Program-made: the position numbers and the translations under genes
Shown here: in pieces, positions 1-7,370 of the stretch
How positions within the stretch are numbered: the stretch's first letter is position 1
Layout: each line of letters begins with the position of its first letter
The notes under the pieces: model-generated
The model's input: the letters and a program-made list of their open reading frames with translations, nothing else
Told to the model about the DNA's origin: nothing
Database searches by the model: none
Assembly (NCBI GenBank): GCA_946479055.1
Contig: CAMLEX010000015.1
Location: 1-16,537 of the forward strand
Source of the DNA: an uncultured Bacteroidota bacterium
Lineage (GTDB): Bacteria; Bacteroidota; Bacteroidia; Chitinophagales; Chitinophagaceae
DNA length: 16,537 bases
Direction: 5' to 3'

Positions 1-1
1 T

Positions 2-649
2 GATGACCGCGTTGCCAAAAATGAATTGAAGCGATTTGTTTATTATGAGCCTGGTGCAAAAACTTATTTCAGTAATGGCTGTGATCAACGCATCAAAAAT
101 TATTTAACCAACTGTGGTTTTAAAGCTATCGGGCTGGATACATTACCTGCTATTTTGTCTTCGGGTTTCAATACAGTCATTGTTTTTGCATCAGCCTATA
201 TGCCAAAAAACATATTGGATAATGGAGCCAATTCATTGCTGAGAAAATTCCTGGATGCGGGTGGCAGGGTAGTAATGCCTGGCACTAATTCAATGATTTT
301 TGCAATAGATGAAAAAGAAAAGCGACCAGTAGCCTTCAATATTCCCCGCGCTGATTCTGTATTGGGCATCAATTATGGCCCTAATGATACCCGTACGATG
401 GGCGGACAATTTTCCTGTTTTCCAACCAATAAAGGAAAAACGTTTGGATTGCCTGATTTCTGGGATGCTTCTGTTTTTTTACAACCGGACCAGGTCGATA
501 TGGTATTAGGAAAAAATGAAAACGGGCTGGTATCGGCCTTTGCTAAAAGTTATAAGAACGGAGGGAGGTTTGTACAGCTATATATACATCCGGATTTGCC
601 TGTTAACCTGGATGCAATTGTTAAACTGGCAGAATGGGAATTGGAATAA
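2..649 (+). CDS. C-terminal part of an unidentified protein, possibly amidotransferase-like fold (5' partial)
   Basis: The frame is open to the left edge (it can be read from base 2 as DDRVAKNELKRF), so this is the last ~215 residues of a longer protein. The TTG at 26 is an internal codon, not a convincing start. The visible part alternates hydrophobic strands and helices (for example NTVIVFASAYM, then a glycine-rich turn in LDAGGRVVMPGTN), which resembles the class I glutamine-amidotransferase-like (ThuA/flavodoxin-like) fold sometimes appended to esterases or glycoside-active proteins. I see no clear Cys-His-Glu triad, so catalysis is not claimed. It ends 11 bases before the convergent DUF2279 gene, with no terminator hairpin visible between them. 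The fold is a guess from pattern; the reading frame is certain. Confidence 0.7.
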   Translation, partial: DDRVAKNELKRFVYYEPGAKTYFSNGCDQRIKNYLTNCGFKAIGLDTLPAILSSGFNTVIVFASAYMPKNILDNGANSLLRKFLDAGGRVVMPGTNSMIFAIDEKEKRPVAFNIPRADSVLGINYGPNDTRTMGGQFSCFPTNKGKTFGLPDFWDASVFLQPDQVDMVLGKNENGLVSAFAKSYKNGGRFVQLYIHPDLPVNLDAIVKLAEWELE

Positions 650-660
650 ATAAAAACATT

Positions 661-1815
661 TCAAAAATAAAGCGCATAAGCTTTTAGTTTCCCCTTACTA
701 TTTATCATTAATGCTGGTGCCGGGCATTTGAATGCATTCAACAAGGCAAAACTGGTTTTCAAAAATTTACTCTTTGTTTTTATTTTAGTGAAATCAATAT
801 CTGGAGCCAAATAAAATTGGCGCTTTCTTGGAATATCATAGCGGATTATTTCATTTCCTGTTTTATCCAGCCATTTATTTTCAAATCCGCCAAACATCCC
901 ATCTGCTCCATAACCCGCAGCCACATTTACCCACGCCGGCCAATTGCTTTCAGGCAAAAATGATTTTAGATTAAACGACAACCAATAGGTTTGGGCATTA
1001 TAATCCTTCAGCATCCGCTCATACCAGGGCTTACCAAAAAGATTGTCGGCACGTTCGTCCAGTTGCGTTTCATCATATGTTTTTGGATGAAAAGAAAATT
1101 TAAATTGTATGCGTTGTTCGACCCAAAGAAATTCCTGCCCCATAAAAAGCCCCGAGCCAAAAATATTGGCGCCAATATCACTCCAGCTCCATCCCCACTT
1201 GGCTGAATGGGCGTCTAAAATTTCAATCGTTGTTAAGTAAGCAATACTGCTTAACCCGCCAATCCATACTGCTTTTTTGTGTGTCAATCCTGCCCACTTC
1301 CACATGGCGGTTGAGCCGCGGCCTGCATTGTAAGCCCCCCAGGCATGACCGGTTTTATCCATCTGCAACCATTCCCGGCTATCATCAAATGAATGAAAAG
1401 AAGTTTTTGCATAGCCTTTGTACCATGCATTGTTCAATGCGATGAGTGAACCTCCGTAACCGGCAACATTGATACCAGCTATGAGCCATTGGCGTTGTTT
1501 CTTTTGTGCAGGAGTAAGAAATTTTGTCACCCTGGGGCTATTCGTCCGCATTTCGTTACCTGAATAGTTTTTTATACTGTCAGGCGCAACAGTAGAATCC
1601 GCTTGTCCATTTGAAAAATGACAACTAAATAATAAGGCAAGTATTATGCTGAACTTTGTTCTGAACGCTGAAGTGTGCGAGCCTTCCACTTCGACAAGCT
1701 CAGTGTCCGGGTAAATCCGATAGCTATCGGATGCGACGGTATTGTTGAGAAATGAACCGAACGATGAATGGAGCGTCGCAAGGGACGATGAGTTTAGCAC
1801 AGGCGCTGGCTTCAT
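661..1815 (-). CDS. DUF2279 family envelope protein with repeat-derived N-terminus
   Basis: From about residue 105 onward the protein resembles the Bacteroidota DUF2279 family (predicted periplasmic or lipoprotein, function unknown): aromatic-rich, with an MDKTGHAWGAY motif (residues 152-162) and a WGWSWSDIGANIFG segment. The first ~55 residues do not look native. They are translated from repeat DNA (GATAGCTATC palindrome, segment encoding SHTSAFRTKFS). The hydrophobic signal core IILALLFSCHF lies at residues 57-67 instead of at the N-terminus and is followed by SNGQ, a plausible signal peptidase I site; LFSC could instead be a loose lipobox. Just upstream, at 1835-1812 on the same strand, an ATG opens a frame reading MKRIFVL and then stops, as expected if the original signal-peptide start had been cut off by an insertion. 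The present start could be ATG 1815 or GTG 1689 (342 residues, VEGSHTSAFRTKFS then the core), or the gene may be impaired. Confidence 0.7.
   Translation of the reverse strand: MKPAPVLNSSSLATLHSSFGSFLNNTVASDSYRIYPDTELVEVEGSHTSAFRTKFSIILALLFSCHFSNGQADSTVAPDSIKNYSGNEMRTNSPRVTKFLTPAQKKQRQWLIAGINVAGYGGSLIALNNAWYKGYAKTSFHSFDDSREWLQMDKTGHAWGAYNAGRGSTAMWKWAGLTHKKAVWIGGLSSIAYLTTIEILDAHSAKWGWSWSDIGANIFGSGLFMGQEFLWVEQRIQFKFSFHPKTYDETQLDERADNLFGKPWYERMLKDYNAQTYWLSFNLKSFLPESNWPAWVNVAAGYGADGMFGGFENKWLDKTGNEIIRYDIPRKRQFYLAPDIDFTKIKTKSKFLKTSFALLNAFKCPAPALMINSKGKLKAYALYF
1647..1799. repeat. MITE/REP-like element inside the DUF2279 signal-peptide region
   Basis: The ends form an imperfect terminal inverted repeat: TGCTGAACT at 1647-1655 and AGTTTAGCA at 1791-1799 (8 of 9 complementary). 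Inside lie a perfect 18-base palindrome, ATCCGATAGCTATCGGAT (1715-1732), and a segment (1737-1790) that matches 6475-6528 on the opposite strand at 42 of 54 positions. No transposase is encoded, so if mobile it would move in trans. The exact borders are uncertain; the element could extend to about 1814. Confidence 0.6.
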
Positions 1816-1881
1816 AAAACAAAAATACGTTTCATTGTCTTAAGTAGATTTGCATCCTAAAAATTGATAACTTCATTCTGA

Positions 1882-1889
1882 TATATTTG
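1882..1889 (+). promoter_or_regulatory. TAnnTTTG -7 element of the phospho-sugar mutase gene
   Basis: TATATTTG matches the Bacteroidota primary sigma -7 consensus TAnnTTTG and lies 23 bases before the ATG at 1913. A second match, TAGATTTG, lies at 1845-1852. No well-spaced -33 TTG is visible for either, so the choice between them is open. Confidence 0.45.
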
Positions 1890-1912
1890 AACATAAACTA
1901 TAAACTTCCCAT

Positions 1913-3640
1913 ATGGACGCAGCTATTCAATCAAAAGTGAACACCTGGCTCAATGGAAATTTTGAGCAGGCTACAAAAGACGAGATCATTAAACTACAGA
2001 AAGAAAATCCGAATGAACTGGCTGATGCATTTTATAGAAATCTTGAGTTCGGCACGGGGGGCCTTCGTGGTATCATGGGTGTTGGAACCAACCGGATGAA
2101 TAAATACACGGTTGGTATGGCGACACAAGGCTATGCCAATTACCTGCGACAAAGTTTTCCAGGCCAGGAAGTTCGTGTAGCTATTGCACATGATAGCAGG
2201 AACAACAGCCGCTTTTTTGCAGAAACTACAGCGAATGTATTTGCAGCAAATGGTATTAAAGTATTTTTATTCGAAGCGTTGCGGCCAACGCCTGAGTTGT
2301 CTTTTGCCATCCGTTATTTTAAATGCCAGGGTGGCGTCGTTTGTACGGCTTCTCACAATCCGAAAGAATACAATGGTTATAAAGCGTATTGGAATGATGG
2401 CGGACAATTGGTGCCACCGCATGATAAGAATGTGATCAAGGAGGTAGACAAAATAGCTTCGGTAGATGATGTAAAATGGAACGGCGGCGAAAGCAATATC
2501 ACTATTATCGGAAAAGACGTGGATGAAGCGTATCTGGATATGGTGAAAAGCCTGAGTGTATATCCTGACGTTATCGCAAAGCAGCACGATCTTAAAATTG
2601 TGTATACGCCTATTCATGGTACGGGTATCATGCTAGTGCCACAGGTATTGAAACGTTTTGGTTTTACCAATGTGAATGTAGTAGAAGAACAAAAAGAACC
2701 AAATGGAAATTTCCCAACAGTTGGTTATCCCAATCCTGAAGAAAAAGAAACGATGAGTATTGGTTTGGCAATGGCAAAAAAACTGGGTGCGGATATTTTA
2801 TTGGGTACAGACCCTGATGCTGATAGGGTAGGTATCGGCATCAAAGATAATCATGGCGAATGGGTGTTGATGAACGGAAACCAGACAGCGGTACTGGCAT
2901 TTAATTATATGATGGAAGCCAGGAGAGCCAAAGGAATTGCGCAGCCTAATGATATGGTGATAACGACGATCGTAACGACAGGAATGATAAACAGGATAGC
3001 CGAAAAAAATAAGGTAGCCTGTTACAATGTACTGACCGGTTTTAAATGGATAGCTGAAATGATCCGGGAAAAAGAAGGAAAGGAAAATTATGTTATTGGC
3101 GGTGAAGAAAGTTTTGGTTTGATGATCGGTGATAAGATAAGAGATAAAGATGCTGTCAGCGCTGTGGCTTTATTATGTGAAATGGCTGCCTATGAAAAAG
3201 ACAAGGGAAGAAGCCTGTTTGAAAAATTAGTGGACCTGTATGTAGAATATGGGTATTATAAAGAAGATCTCATTTCCATTACTAAAAAAGGAATGGATGG
3301 CCAGCAGCAAATAGCGGCAATGATGGAAAGCTATCGCAGTAATCCGCCTAAAACCATTAATGGCTCAGCGGTAGTAAAACTGCTGGATTATGAATTAAGC
3401 AAAGGGAAGAACCCCCAGACGGGAGAGGAGTGGGCTATCCAATTGCCAAAATCGAATGTGCTGCAATTTGTATTGGCGGATGGAAGTTTAATTTCGGCCA
3501 GACCCAGCGGTACAGAGCCAAAGATCAAGTTCTATTTCAGCATAAATGAGAAATTGAATAGTCCAGTGGAGTTTGATGCCGTAAATAAAAAACTGGATGA
3601 AAAGATAAAAGCTATCATCGCTGATATGAAATTGAAATAA
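1913..3640 (+). CDS. phospho-sugar mutase (phosphoglucomutase/phosphomannomutase)
   Basis: A cytosolic alpha-D-phosphohexomutase, expected to interconvert hexose 1- and 6-phosphates through a phosphoserine and so link glycolysis to nucleotide-sugar and polysaccharide synthesis. All four domain signatures are present in order: the N-terminal GTGGLRGIMG (47-56), the phosphoserine loop TASHNP with Ser147 (145-150), the metal loop DPDADR (300-305), the sugar-recognition loop GGEESFG (396-402), and the C-terminal phosphate-binding RPSGTEPK (from residue 530). At 575 residues it matches the long bacterial PgcA-like subgroup rather than the ~450-residue PMM/GlmM forms. Substrate preference (glucose or mannose phosphate) cannot be read from sequence alone. 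It is preceded by a TAnnTTTG promoter and followed by a strong terminator, so it is probably monocistronic. Confidence 0.95.
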   Translation: MDAAIQSKVNTWLNGNFEQATKDEIIKLQKENPNELADAFYRNLEFGTGGLRGIMGVGTNRMNKYTVGMATQGYANYLRQSFPGQEVRVAIAHDSRNNSRFFAETTANVFAANGIKVFLFEALRPTPELSFAIRYFKCQGGVVCTASHNPKEYNGYKAYWNDGGQLVPPHDKNVIKEVDKIASVDDVKWNGGESNITIIGKDVDEAYLDMVKSLSVYPDVIAKQHDLKIVYTPIHGTGIMLVPQVLKRFGFTNVNVVEEQKEPNGNFPTVGYPNPEEKETMSIGLAMAKKLGADILLGTDPDADRVGIGIKDNHGEWVLMNGNQTAVLAFNYMMEARRAKGIAQPNDMVITTIVTTGMINRIAEKNKVACYNVLTGFKWIAEMIREKEGKENYVIGGEESFGLMIGDKIRDKDAVSAVALLCEMAAYEKDKGRSLFEKLVDLYVEYGYYKEDLISITKKGMDGQQQIAAMMESYRSNPPKTINGSAVVKLLDYELSKGKNPQTGEEWAIQLPKSNVLQFVLADGSLISARPSGTEPKIKFYFSINEKLNSPVEFDAVNKKLDEKIKAIIADMKLK

Positions 3641-3670
3641 TAAATCACATCAGTGTCTCGCAACATTTTT

Positions 3671-3709
3671 AGGGTTGCCAACTTTTTAAAAAGTTGGCAA
3701 CCCTTTTTT
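3671..3709 (+). terminator. rho-independent terminator after the phospho-sugar mutase gene
   Basis: A perfect 34-base palindrome (3671-3704) has 17-base arms beginning AGGGTTGCCAAC and is followed by TTTTT. It starts 30 bases after the mutase stop codon. Because the arms also carry A and T runs, it could work in both directions, though no minus-strand gene ends here. Confidence 0.85.
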
Positions 3710-3796
3710 AGGCTTAGTAAAGTCTTAAAAATTTCAGAATTGCCCAATCTTATAGTATTGTTCACTCTTTTGTTGATTTTCCCGGTTTAGTTTTTC

Positions 3797-4063
3797 ATGA
3801 AAATTATAATTATGAAAAAATTTTTACCATTTATTGCATTGCTAATGGCTTCAGGTTGTACTATCGAAAGACAAATGCCATTGAAGACACAGGAACCAGA
3901 GAATAATCAAACATATAAAGTTGATTATCTATTTGAGCATGATGGTTGTAAAGTATACCGTTTTTATGATCGGGGCAACTGTGTTTATTTTACTAATTGC
4001 AAGGGGGACGTAATCGTAAAGACTGATAGTACGCAGGTAAGAAATACGATACGAAAACCCTGA
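3797..4063 (+). CDS. small lipoprotein, DUF4884-like
   Basis: An 88-residue protein with a lipoprotein signal: basic start, hydrophobic FLPFIALLM, then the lipobox ASGC with the lipidated Cys at residue 21. The internal ATG at 3812 gives the more classical MKKFLPFIALLMASGC and is an equally good start; a TA-rich TAGTTTTT just before 3797 would favour it if it is the promoter. The mature part is short and contains DGCKVYRFYDRGNCVYFTNC, three further cysteines in a compact beta-rich stretch. From memory this matches small Bacteroidota proteins with DUF4884 (function unknown). It is probably anchored in the outer or inner membrane facing the periplasm. It stands alone between the terminator and pcm. 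Confidence 0.75.
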   Translation: MKIIIMKKFLPFIALLMASGCTIERQMPLKTQEPENNQTYKVDYLFEHDGCKVYRFYDRGNCVYFTNCKGDVIVKTDSTQVRNTIRKP

Positions 4064-4140
4064 AGCGAATATTTTCAGAGGTTTATCCAAGCGATAGGAA
4101 ACTACAGCAATTACTCTTTTACTCTTTTAGCCTCTTAGCT

Positions 4141-4148
4141 TATCTTGC
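4141..4148 (+). promoter_or_regulatory. possible -7 element of pcm
   Basis: TATCTTGC lies 7 bases before the pcm ATG and resembles a shortened TAnnTTTG. It is followed by AACCGCT, much as the rimO promoter TACCTTTG is followed by CCGCTTC just before its ATG. The consensus is imperfect, so this is tentative. Confidence 0.35.
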
Positions 4149-4155
4149 AACCGCT

Positions 4156-4815
4156 ATGAGACGACCAACAGAGGATACATATCGCCATAAAGGACTTAGA
4201 AAAAAATTAGTTGATACCATCAAAAGCAAAGGCATTACTGATGAAAGAGTTTTAAATGCCATCAACAATGTTCCCCGCCATTTCTTTTTAGATTCCGCTT
4301 TTGATGAACTGGCTTATGAAGACAGGGCTTTTCCAATTGCAGAAGGACAAACCATTTCGCAACCGTATACTGTAGCTTATCAAAGCCAGCTCTTAGAATT
4401 AAAACCTTTCCTTAAAGTATTAGAAATAGGAACCGGGAGTGCTTACCAGGCAGTCGTGCTGGCAGAAATGGGTGCCCAGGTGTATACTATAGAAAGGCAG
4501 AAGAAATTGTTTGACGAAAACAAGACATTCGACTACCTTAAAAAATACCGTTCCATCAAATTCTTTTATGGAGATGGTTATGAAGGCTTGCCTACGTATG
4601 CTCCATTTGACCGGGTGATTATTACGGCTGCAGCTCCTGAAATTCCTCAAAAATTAATTGATCAGTTAAAACCCGGTGGCATGATGGTCATTCCTGTAGG
4701 CATGGGCGATGTGCAGCGGATGATGCGGGTTACAAAATTAGAAACAGGCGCCTTGAAAGAAGAGGTATTTGATAATTTTTCTTTTGTACCAATGCTGGGT
4801 GGAAAAAATAATTAA
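4156..4815 (+). CDS. pcm: protein-L-isoaspartate O-methyltransferase
   Basis: Repairs age-damaged proteins by methylating L-isoaspartyl residues with S-adenosylmethionine; cytosolic. The family signatures are all visible: AEGQTISQP (62-70) in the substrate region, the SAM-binding motif I VLEIGTGSAYQA (88-99), the acidic end of strand 2 in VYTIER (109-114), and the motif II/III region FDRVIITAAAPEIP followed by LKPGGMMVIPVG. The length of 219 residues is normal for bacterial Pcm. The ATG at 4156 is the first start in frame after the AT-rich promoter-like region and gives a standard N-terminus. It is convergent with the dihydrolipoyl dehydrogenase gene, with 114 bases between them. Confidence 0.94.
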   Translation: MRRPTEDTYRHKGLRKKLVDTIKSKGITDERVLNAINNVPRHFFLDSAFDELAYEDRAFPIAEGQTISQPYTVAYQSQLLELKPFLKVLEIGTGSAYQAVVLAEMGAQVYTIERQKKLFDENKTFDYLKKYRSIKFFYGDGYEGLPTYAPFDRVIITAAAPEIPQKLIDQLKPGGMMVIPVGMGDVQRMMRVTKLETGALKEEVFDNFSFVPMLGGKNN

Positions 4816-4870
4816 ACCCCTGTTTCCTTAGCAATTGAATTCAATAGTAGTAGTTGACATTGCCTCAGAA

Positions 4871-4905
4871 CAAAAATGGGATTACAAGTTTCCTCATAAT
4901 CCCAT
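4871..4905 (-). terminator. rho-independent terminator after lpdA
   Basis: ATGGGATTA (4876-4884) and TAATCCCAT (4897-4905) form a 9-base stem with a 12-base loop. Read on the minus strand, the stem is followed by TTTTTG, and it begins 24 bases after the lpdA stop. There is no T run on the plus side, so it serves lpdA rather than pcm. Confidence 0.7.
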
Positions 4906-4929
4906 AAATCTCAGAAATCCCAGTTCAGA

Positions 4930-6333
4930 CTATAAGTGTATCGCCTCACCATATGCCACTTCGATAGCATCTTTCACACTTTCACTGATCGTTGGGTGCG
5001 GGTGAATACTATTTAGTATCTCGTGATGGGTAGTCTCTAACTTACGGCCTACAACTGTTTCAATAATTATTTCGGTAACATTATAACCAATCATGTGGGT
5101 TCCTAACCATTCTCCGTACTTGGCATCAAAGATCACTTTTACAAAACCTTCTGTATGTCCTGCCGCGGATGCTTTGCCACTTGCACTCAGCGGGAACTTA
5201 CCAACTTTAACTTCATAACCGGCATCCTTTGCCTGTTGTTCAGTATACCCAACAGAGGCGATCTCCGGATAACAATAAGTACAACCCGGTACATTATTAT
5301 AATCTAATCCTTCCGGCTGGTGATTGTATTTCTTTTCATTGTAGCCAATTGCCTCTACACAAATGATACCCTCTTTGCTGGCAACGTGAGCCAATGCCTG
5401 GCCGGGAGCGCAATCGCCGATAGCATATACACCCGGTACATTGGTTTGATAATATTTATCAACCAGTACACGGCCTTTATCTGTTTTAATACCCAGTTCT
5501 TCCAAACCTATTCCTTCTATATTAGCAGCTACACCAACAGCACTGAGCAATATATCGGCTTCCAGGGTCACTTCGCCTGTAGCTGTTTTTACTTTTGCTT
5601 TTACACCTGCACCTGAAGTATCTACAGAAGTCACTTCGCTGCTCACCATGATTTCGATACCTTGTTTTTTCAGGTTCTTGTCCAGTTCTTTCGAAATTTC
5701 TTCATCTTCTACCGGCACTACTCTCGGTAAAAATTCAACGATGGTTACTTTAGTGCCCATGCTGTTGTAGAAATATCCAAATTCAACGCCGATAGCTCCG
5801 CTACCAACTACAATGATTGACTTAGGCTGAGAAGGAAGATTCATCGCTTCGCGGTAACCGATTATCTTTTTGCCATCCTGTTTTAATGCTGGTAATTCAC
5901 GGCTTCTTCCGCCCGTAGCTATAATGATATGTTTACCTTCTACTGTTTTTTTACTGCCATCAGCCGCTGTTACTTCTACCTGGCCTTTTGCTTTCAGTTT
6001 TCCATGGCCCATTACCACATCGATCTTGTTTTTACGCATCAGGAACTGAACGCCTTTGCTCATCTTATCGGCTACGCCACGGCTGCGTTTGATTACTGCT
6101 TCAAAATTGACGGTTCCACTGGCTTCTATACCAAAATCTTTGGAATGTTTGATATCGTCAAATACCTGTGCACTTTTTAAAAGAGCCTTGGTAGGGATAC
6201 AACCCCAGTTCAGGCAGATACCGCCCAGACTTTCTTTTTCAATGATCGCTGTCTTTAATCCTAACTGAGATGCACGGATAGCCGCTACATAACCACCGGG
6301 GCCGCTACCGATCACCACTACATCGTATGCCAT
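4930..6333 (-). CDS. lpdA: dihydrolipoyl dehydrogenase (E3)
   Basis: The FAD-dependent E3 subunit that reoxidises dihydrolipoamide in the pyruvate, 2-oxoglutarate and branched-chain dehydrogenase complexes and in glycine cleavage, passing electrons to NAD. Visible in order: FAD-binding GSGPGGYVAA (9-18), the redox disulfide motif GGICLNWGCIPTK with Cys40 and Cys45, the NAD-binding GSGAIGVEFGYFY, the second FAD motif GVYAIGDCA, and the C-terminal catalytic HPHPTISE (444-451) with the His446/Glu451 pair expected for the active-site base. The length of 467 is typical. The motif has Trp and Ile where many relatives have Val and Thr (GGICLNW), a common variant. The gene stands alone, away from E1 and E2 genes; a palindrome occupies its 5' leader. 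Confidence 0.97.
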   Translation of the reverse strand: MAYDVVVIGSGPGGYVAAIRASQLGLKTAIIEKESLGGICLNWGCIPTKALLKSAQVFDDIKHSKDFGIEASGTVNFEAVIKRSRGVADKMSKGVQFLMRKNKIDVVMGHGKLKAKGQVEVTAADGSKKTVEGKHIIIATGGRSRELPALKQDGKKIIGYREAMNLPSQPKSIIVVGSGAIGVEFGYFYNSMGTKVTIVEFLPRVVPVEDEEISKELDKNLKKQGIEIMVSSEVTSVDTSGAGVKAKVKTATGEVTLEADILLSAVGVAANIEGIGLEELGIKTDKGRVLVDKYYQTNVPGVYAIGDCAPGQALAHVASKEGIICVEAIGYNEKKYNHQPEGLDYNNVPGCTYCYPEIASVGYTEQQAKDAGYEVKVGKFPLSASGKASAAGHTEGFVKVIFDAKYGEWLGTHMIGYNVTEIIIETVVGRKLETTHHEILNSIHPHPTISESVKDAIEVAYGEAIHL

Positions 6334-6356
6334 AGTATTTGATTGTTTATAAGTTA

Positions 6357-6374
6357 TCCCGATAGCTATCGGGA
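6357..6374. repeat. GATAGCTATC palindrome in the lpdA leader
   Basis: TCCCGATAGCTATCGGGA is a perfect 18-base palindrome starting 24 bases upstream of the lpdA ATG. It shares its 12-base core CGATAGCTATCG with the palindrome at 1715-1732 inside the DUF2279 repeat element. It could fold in the lpdA leader RNA or simply be a dispersed repeat; nothing shows a regulatory role. Confidence 0.6.
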
Positions 6375-6474
6375 AGTTGAATAAATAAATGAGCGGCGAA
6401 GTTATCTGAAAACGGGGAATTCGGCAAAAATGGAGATATCAGGATTTTATGTAGCCAACTGAAGTATTACATGG

Positions 6475-6557
6475 CATCGGTTGTTGCGACGCTCCGTTCA
6501 TCGTTCTGTTCTATGTTCAACAAAAACGATCCGCAATTTCATCCGGAAAGCTTGTCG
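6475..6557 (+). repeat. degraded second copy of the DUF2279 repeat
   Basis: Bases 6475-6528 match the reverse complement of 1737-1790 at 42 of 54 positions without gaps, including the exact block TTGCGACGCTCC and TTCATCGTTC. Homology seems to continue, with gaps, through ATCCG...CCGGA...AGCTTGTCG to about 6557. It lacks the clear terminal inverted repeat and the intact palindrome, so it looks older. Confidence 0.6.
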
Positions 6558-6735
6558 CGATGGGGTTTCAGCATTAATAACACAGCCAGGTTAAAACAAT
6601 TTCAGAAAACGTATTAATTATTTATTCAATTCTAATGTGACGGAACCGGCATACTCTGCGTTTTGTTTTATATGATTTAATACCTGGGTGGCCTTCGAAT
6701 TCCTTTTTTGTGTGGAGTAGCGGACAGAACCCCGA

Positions 6736-6751
6736 TCCGCCAGTCGGCGGA
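6736..6751. repeat. short GC-rich inverted repeat
   Basis: TCCGCC (6736-6741) and GGCGGA (6746-6751) flank AGTC. It is GC-rich compared with its surroundings, has no T run, and probably represents a small dispersed palindrome rather than a terminator. Confidence 0.45.
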
Positions 6752-6896
6752 CGCAACAAAAGCTGATCAGGGCTCCTATGCTGGCAATCAAAATCTTATT
6801 TTACCTCCGAAACGTAATGTCAGCCCTGTTCTCACGGATAATAAAGAAATTTACAAAAAAACTTTTGCATTGCTGCATTAATTAGGCTTGTTTCCC

Positions 6897-6904
6897 TACC
6901 TTTG
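6897..6904 (+). promoter_or_regulatory. TAnnTTTG promoter of the ribosomal-protein operon
   Basis: TACCTTTG is a perfect -7 match 22 bases before the rpmB ATG. A TTG at 6870-6872 is the nearest -33 candidate, but its 24-base spacing is slightly long. Its presence downstream of the TTG at 6888 argues that translation starts at ATG 6927. Confidence 0.6.
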
Positions 6905-6926
6905 CCGTCCTAAATTTTCGAATATC

Positions 6927-7163
6927 ATGGCTAGAGTATGTCAGGTTACGGGCAAAGTTCCGATTGGGGGAAACAAGGTTTCTCACTCCAATATCAAGAG
7001 TAAACGTCGTTTTCTGCCCAATTTGCAGAAGAAAAGGTTCTACCTGGTAGAAGAAGACAAATGGATCACGTTGAAATTGTCAACGGATGCTATCCGTACT
7101 ATCAATAAGAACGGTCTTTACAGTGTAGTAAAAGAACTGAGAGCAAACGGAGAAAAAATATAA
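6927..7163 (+). CDS. rpmB: 50S ribosomal protein L28
   Basis: A 78-residue large-subunit protein beginning [12 protein letters not shown], with the L28 core [19 protein letters not shown] and the C-terminal segment [15 protein letters not shown]. The start is placed at ATG 6927: it gives the canonical L28 N-terminus, and the earlier TTG at 6888 lies upstream of the -7 promoter element. Only one cysteine remains, so this is the zinc-free form. It is first in the rpmB-rpmG-DUF4295 operon, 22 bases before rpmG. Confidence 0.96.
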   Translation: MARVCQVTGKVPIGGNKVSHSNIKSKRRFLPNLQKKRFYLVEEDKWITLKLSTDAIRTINKNGLYSVVKELRANGEKI

Positions 7164-7185
7164 CAGCATTTAAAGCGTATATAAA

Positions 7186-7368
7186 ATGGCAAAGAAAGGA
7201 AACCGTGTACAGGTAATTATGGAATGTACTGAGCACAAAACAAGTGGTCAGCCAGGTACCAGCCGTTACATCACGGTAAAAAACAAAAAGAACAATCCTG
7301 AAAGATTGGAACTGAAAAAATTCAACCCGATCTTAAAGAAAGTAACTGTTCACAAAGAAATTAAGTAA
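7186..7368 (+). CDS. rpmG: 50S ribosomal protein L33
   Basis: A 60-residue large-subunit protein near the E site. [18 protein letters not shown], then [17 protein letters not shown] and the C-terminal [17 protein letters not shown], are diagnostic of L33. The four-cysteine zinc ribbon is reduced to a single Cys14, as in zinc-independent L33 proteins. It is co-transcribed with rpmB; a long inverted repeat lies between its stop codon and the next gene. Confidence 0.96.
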   Translation: MAKKGNRVQVIMECTEHKTSGQPGTSRYITVKNKKNNPERLELKKFNPILKKVTVHKEIK

Positions 7369-7370
7369 TC

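Larger units (their letters stand above)
6334..6926. other. gene-free interval with repeat remnants
   Basis: This 593-base stretch lies between the divergent lpdA and rpmB genes. It holds the lpdA leader palindrome, a degraded copy of the 1647-1799 repeat (6475-6557), a TCCGCC-AGTC-GGCGGA hairpin (6736-6751), and the rpmB promoter at its right end. The longest open frame I found in it is a 48-codon frame at 6471-6617 that runs through the repeat copy and is not convincing. No RNA gene was recognised. Confidence 0.6.

Noticed and set aside
991..1445. Two plus-strand frames of 71 codons inside the DUF2279 gene
   Set aside because: They are antisense to a protein with clear family features, have cysteine- and proline-rich random composition, and no promoter or homology.
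1820..1827. Minus-strand TATTTTTG as the DUF2279 promoter
   Set aside because: It is a consensus match but sits 4 bases before ATG 1815 and within the codons of the MKRIFVL frame. It is probably coincidental T-rich signal-peptide coding sequence, although after the insertion it could serve the GTG 1689 start.
6888..6926. Upstream TTG start for L28 (13 extra residues)
   Set aside because: The TACCTTTG promoter element lies inside this segment, and [10 protein letters not shown] is the normal L28 N-terminus.
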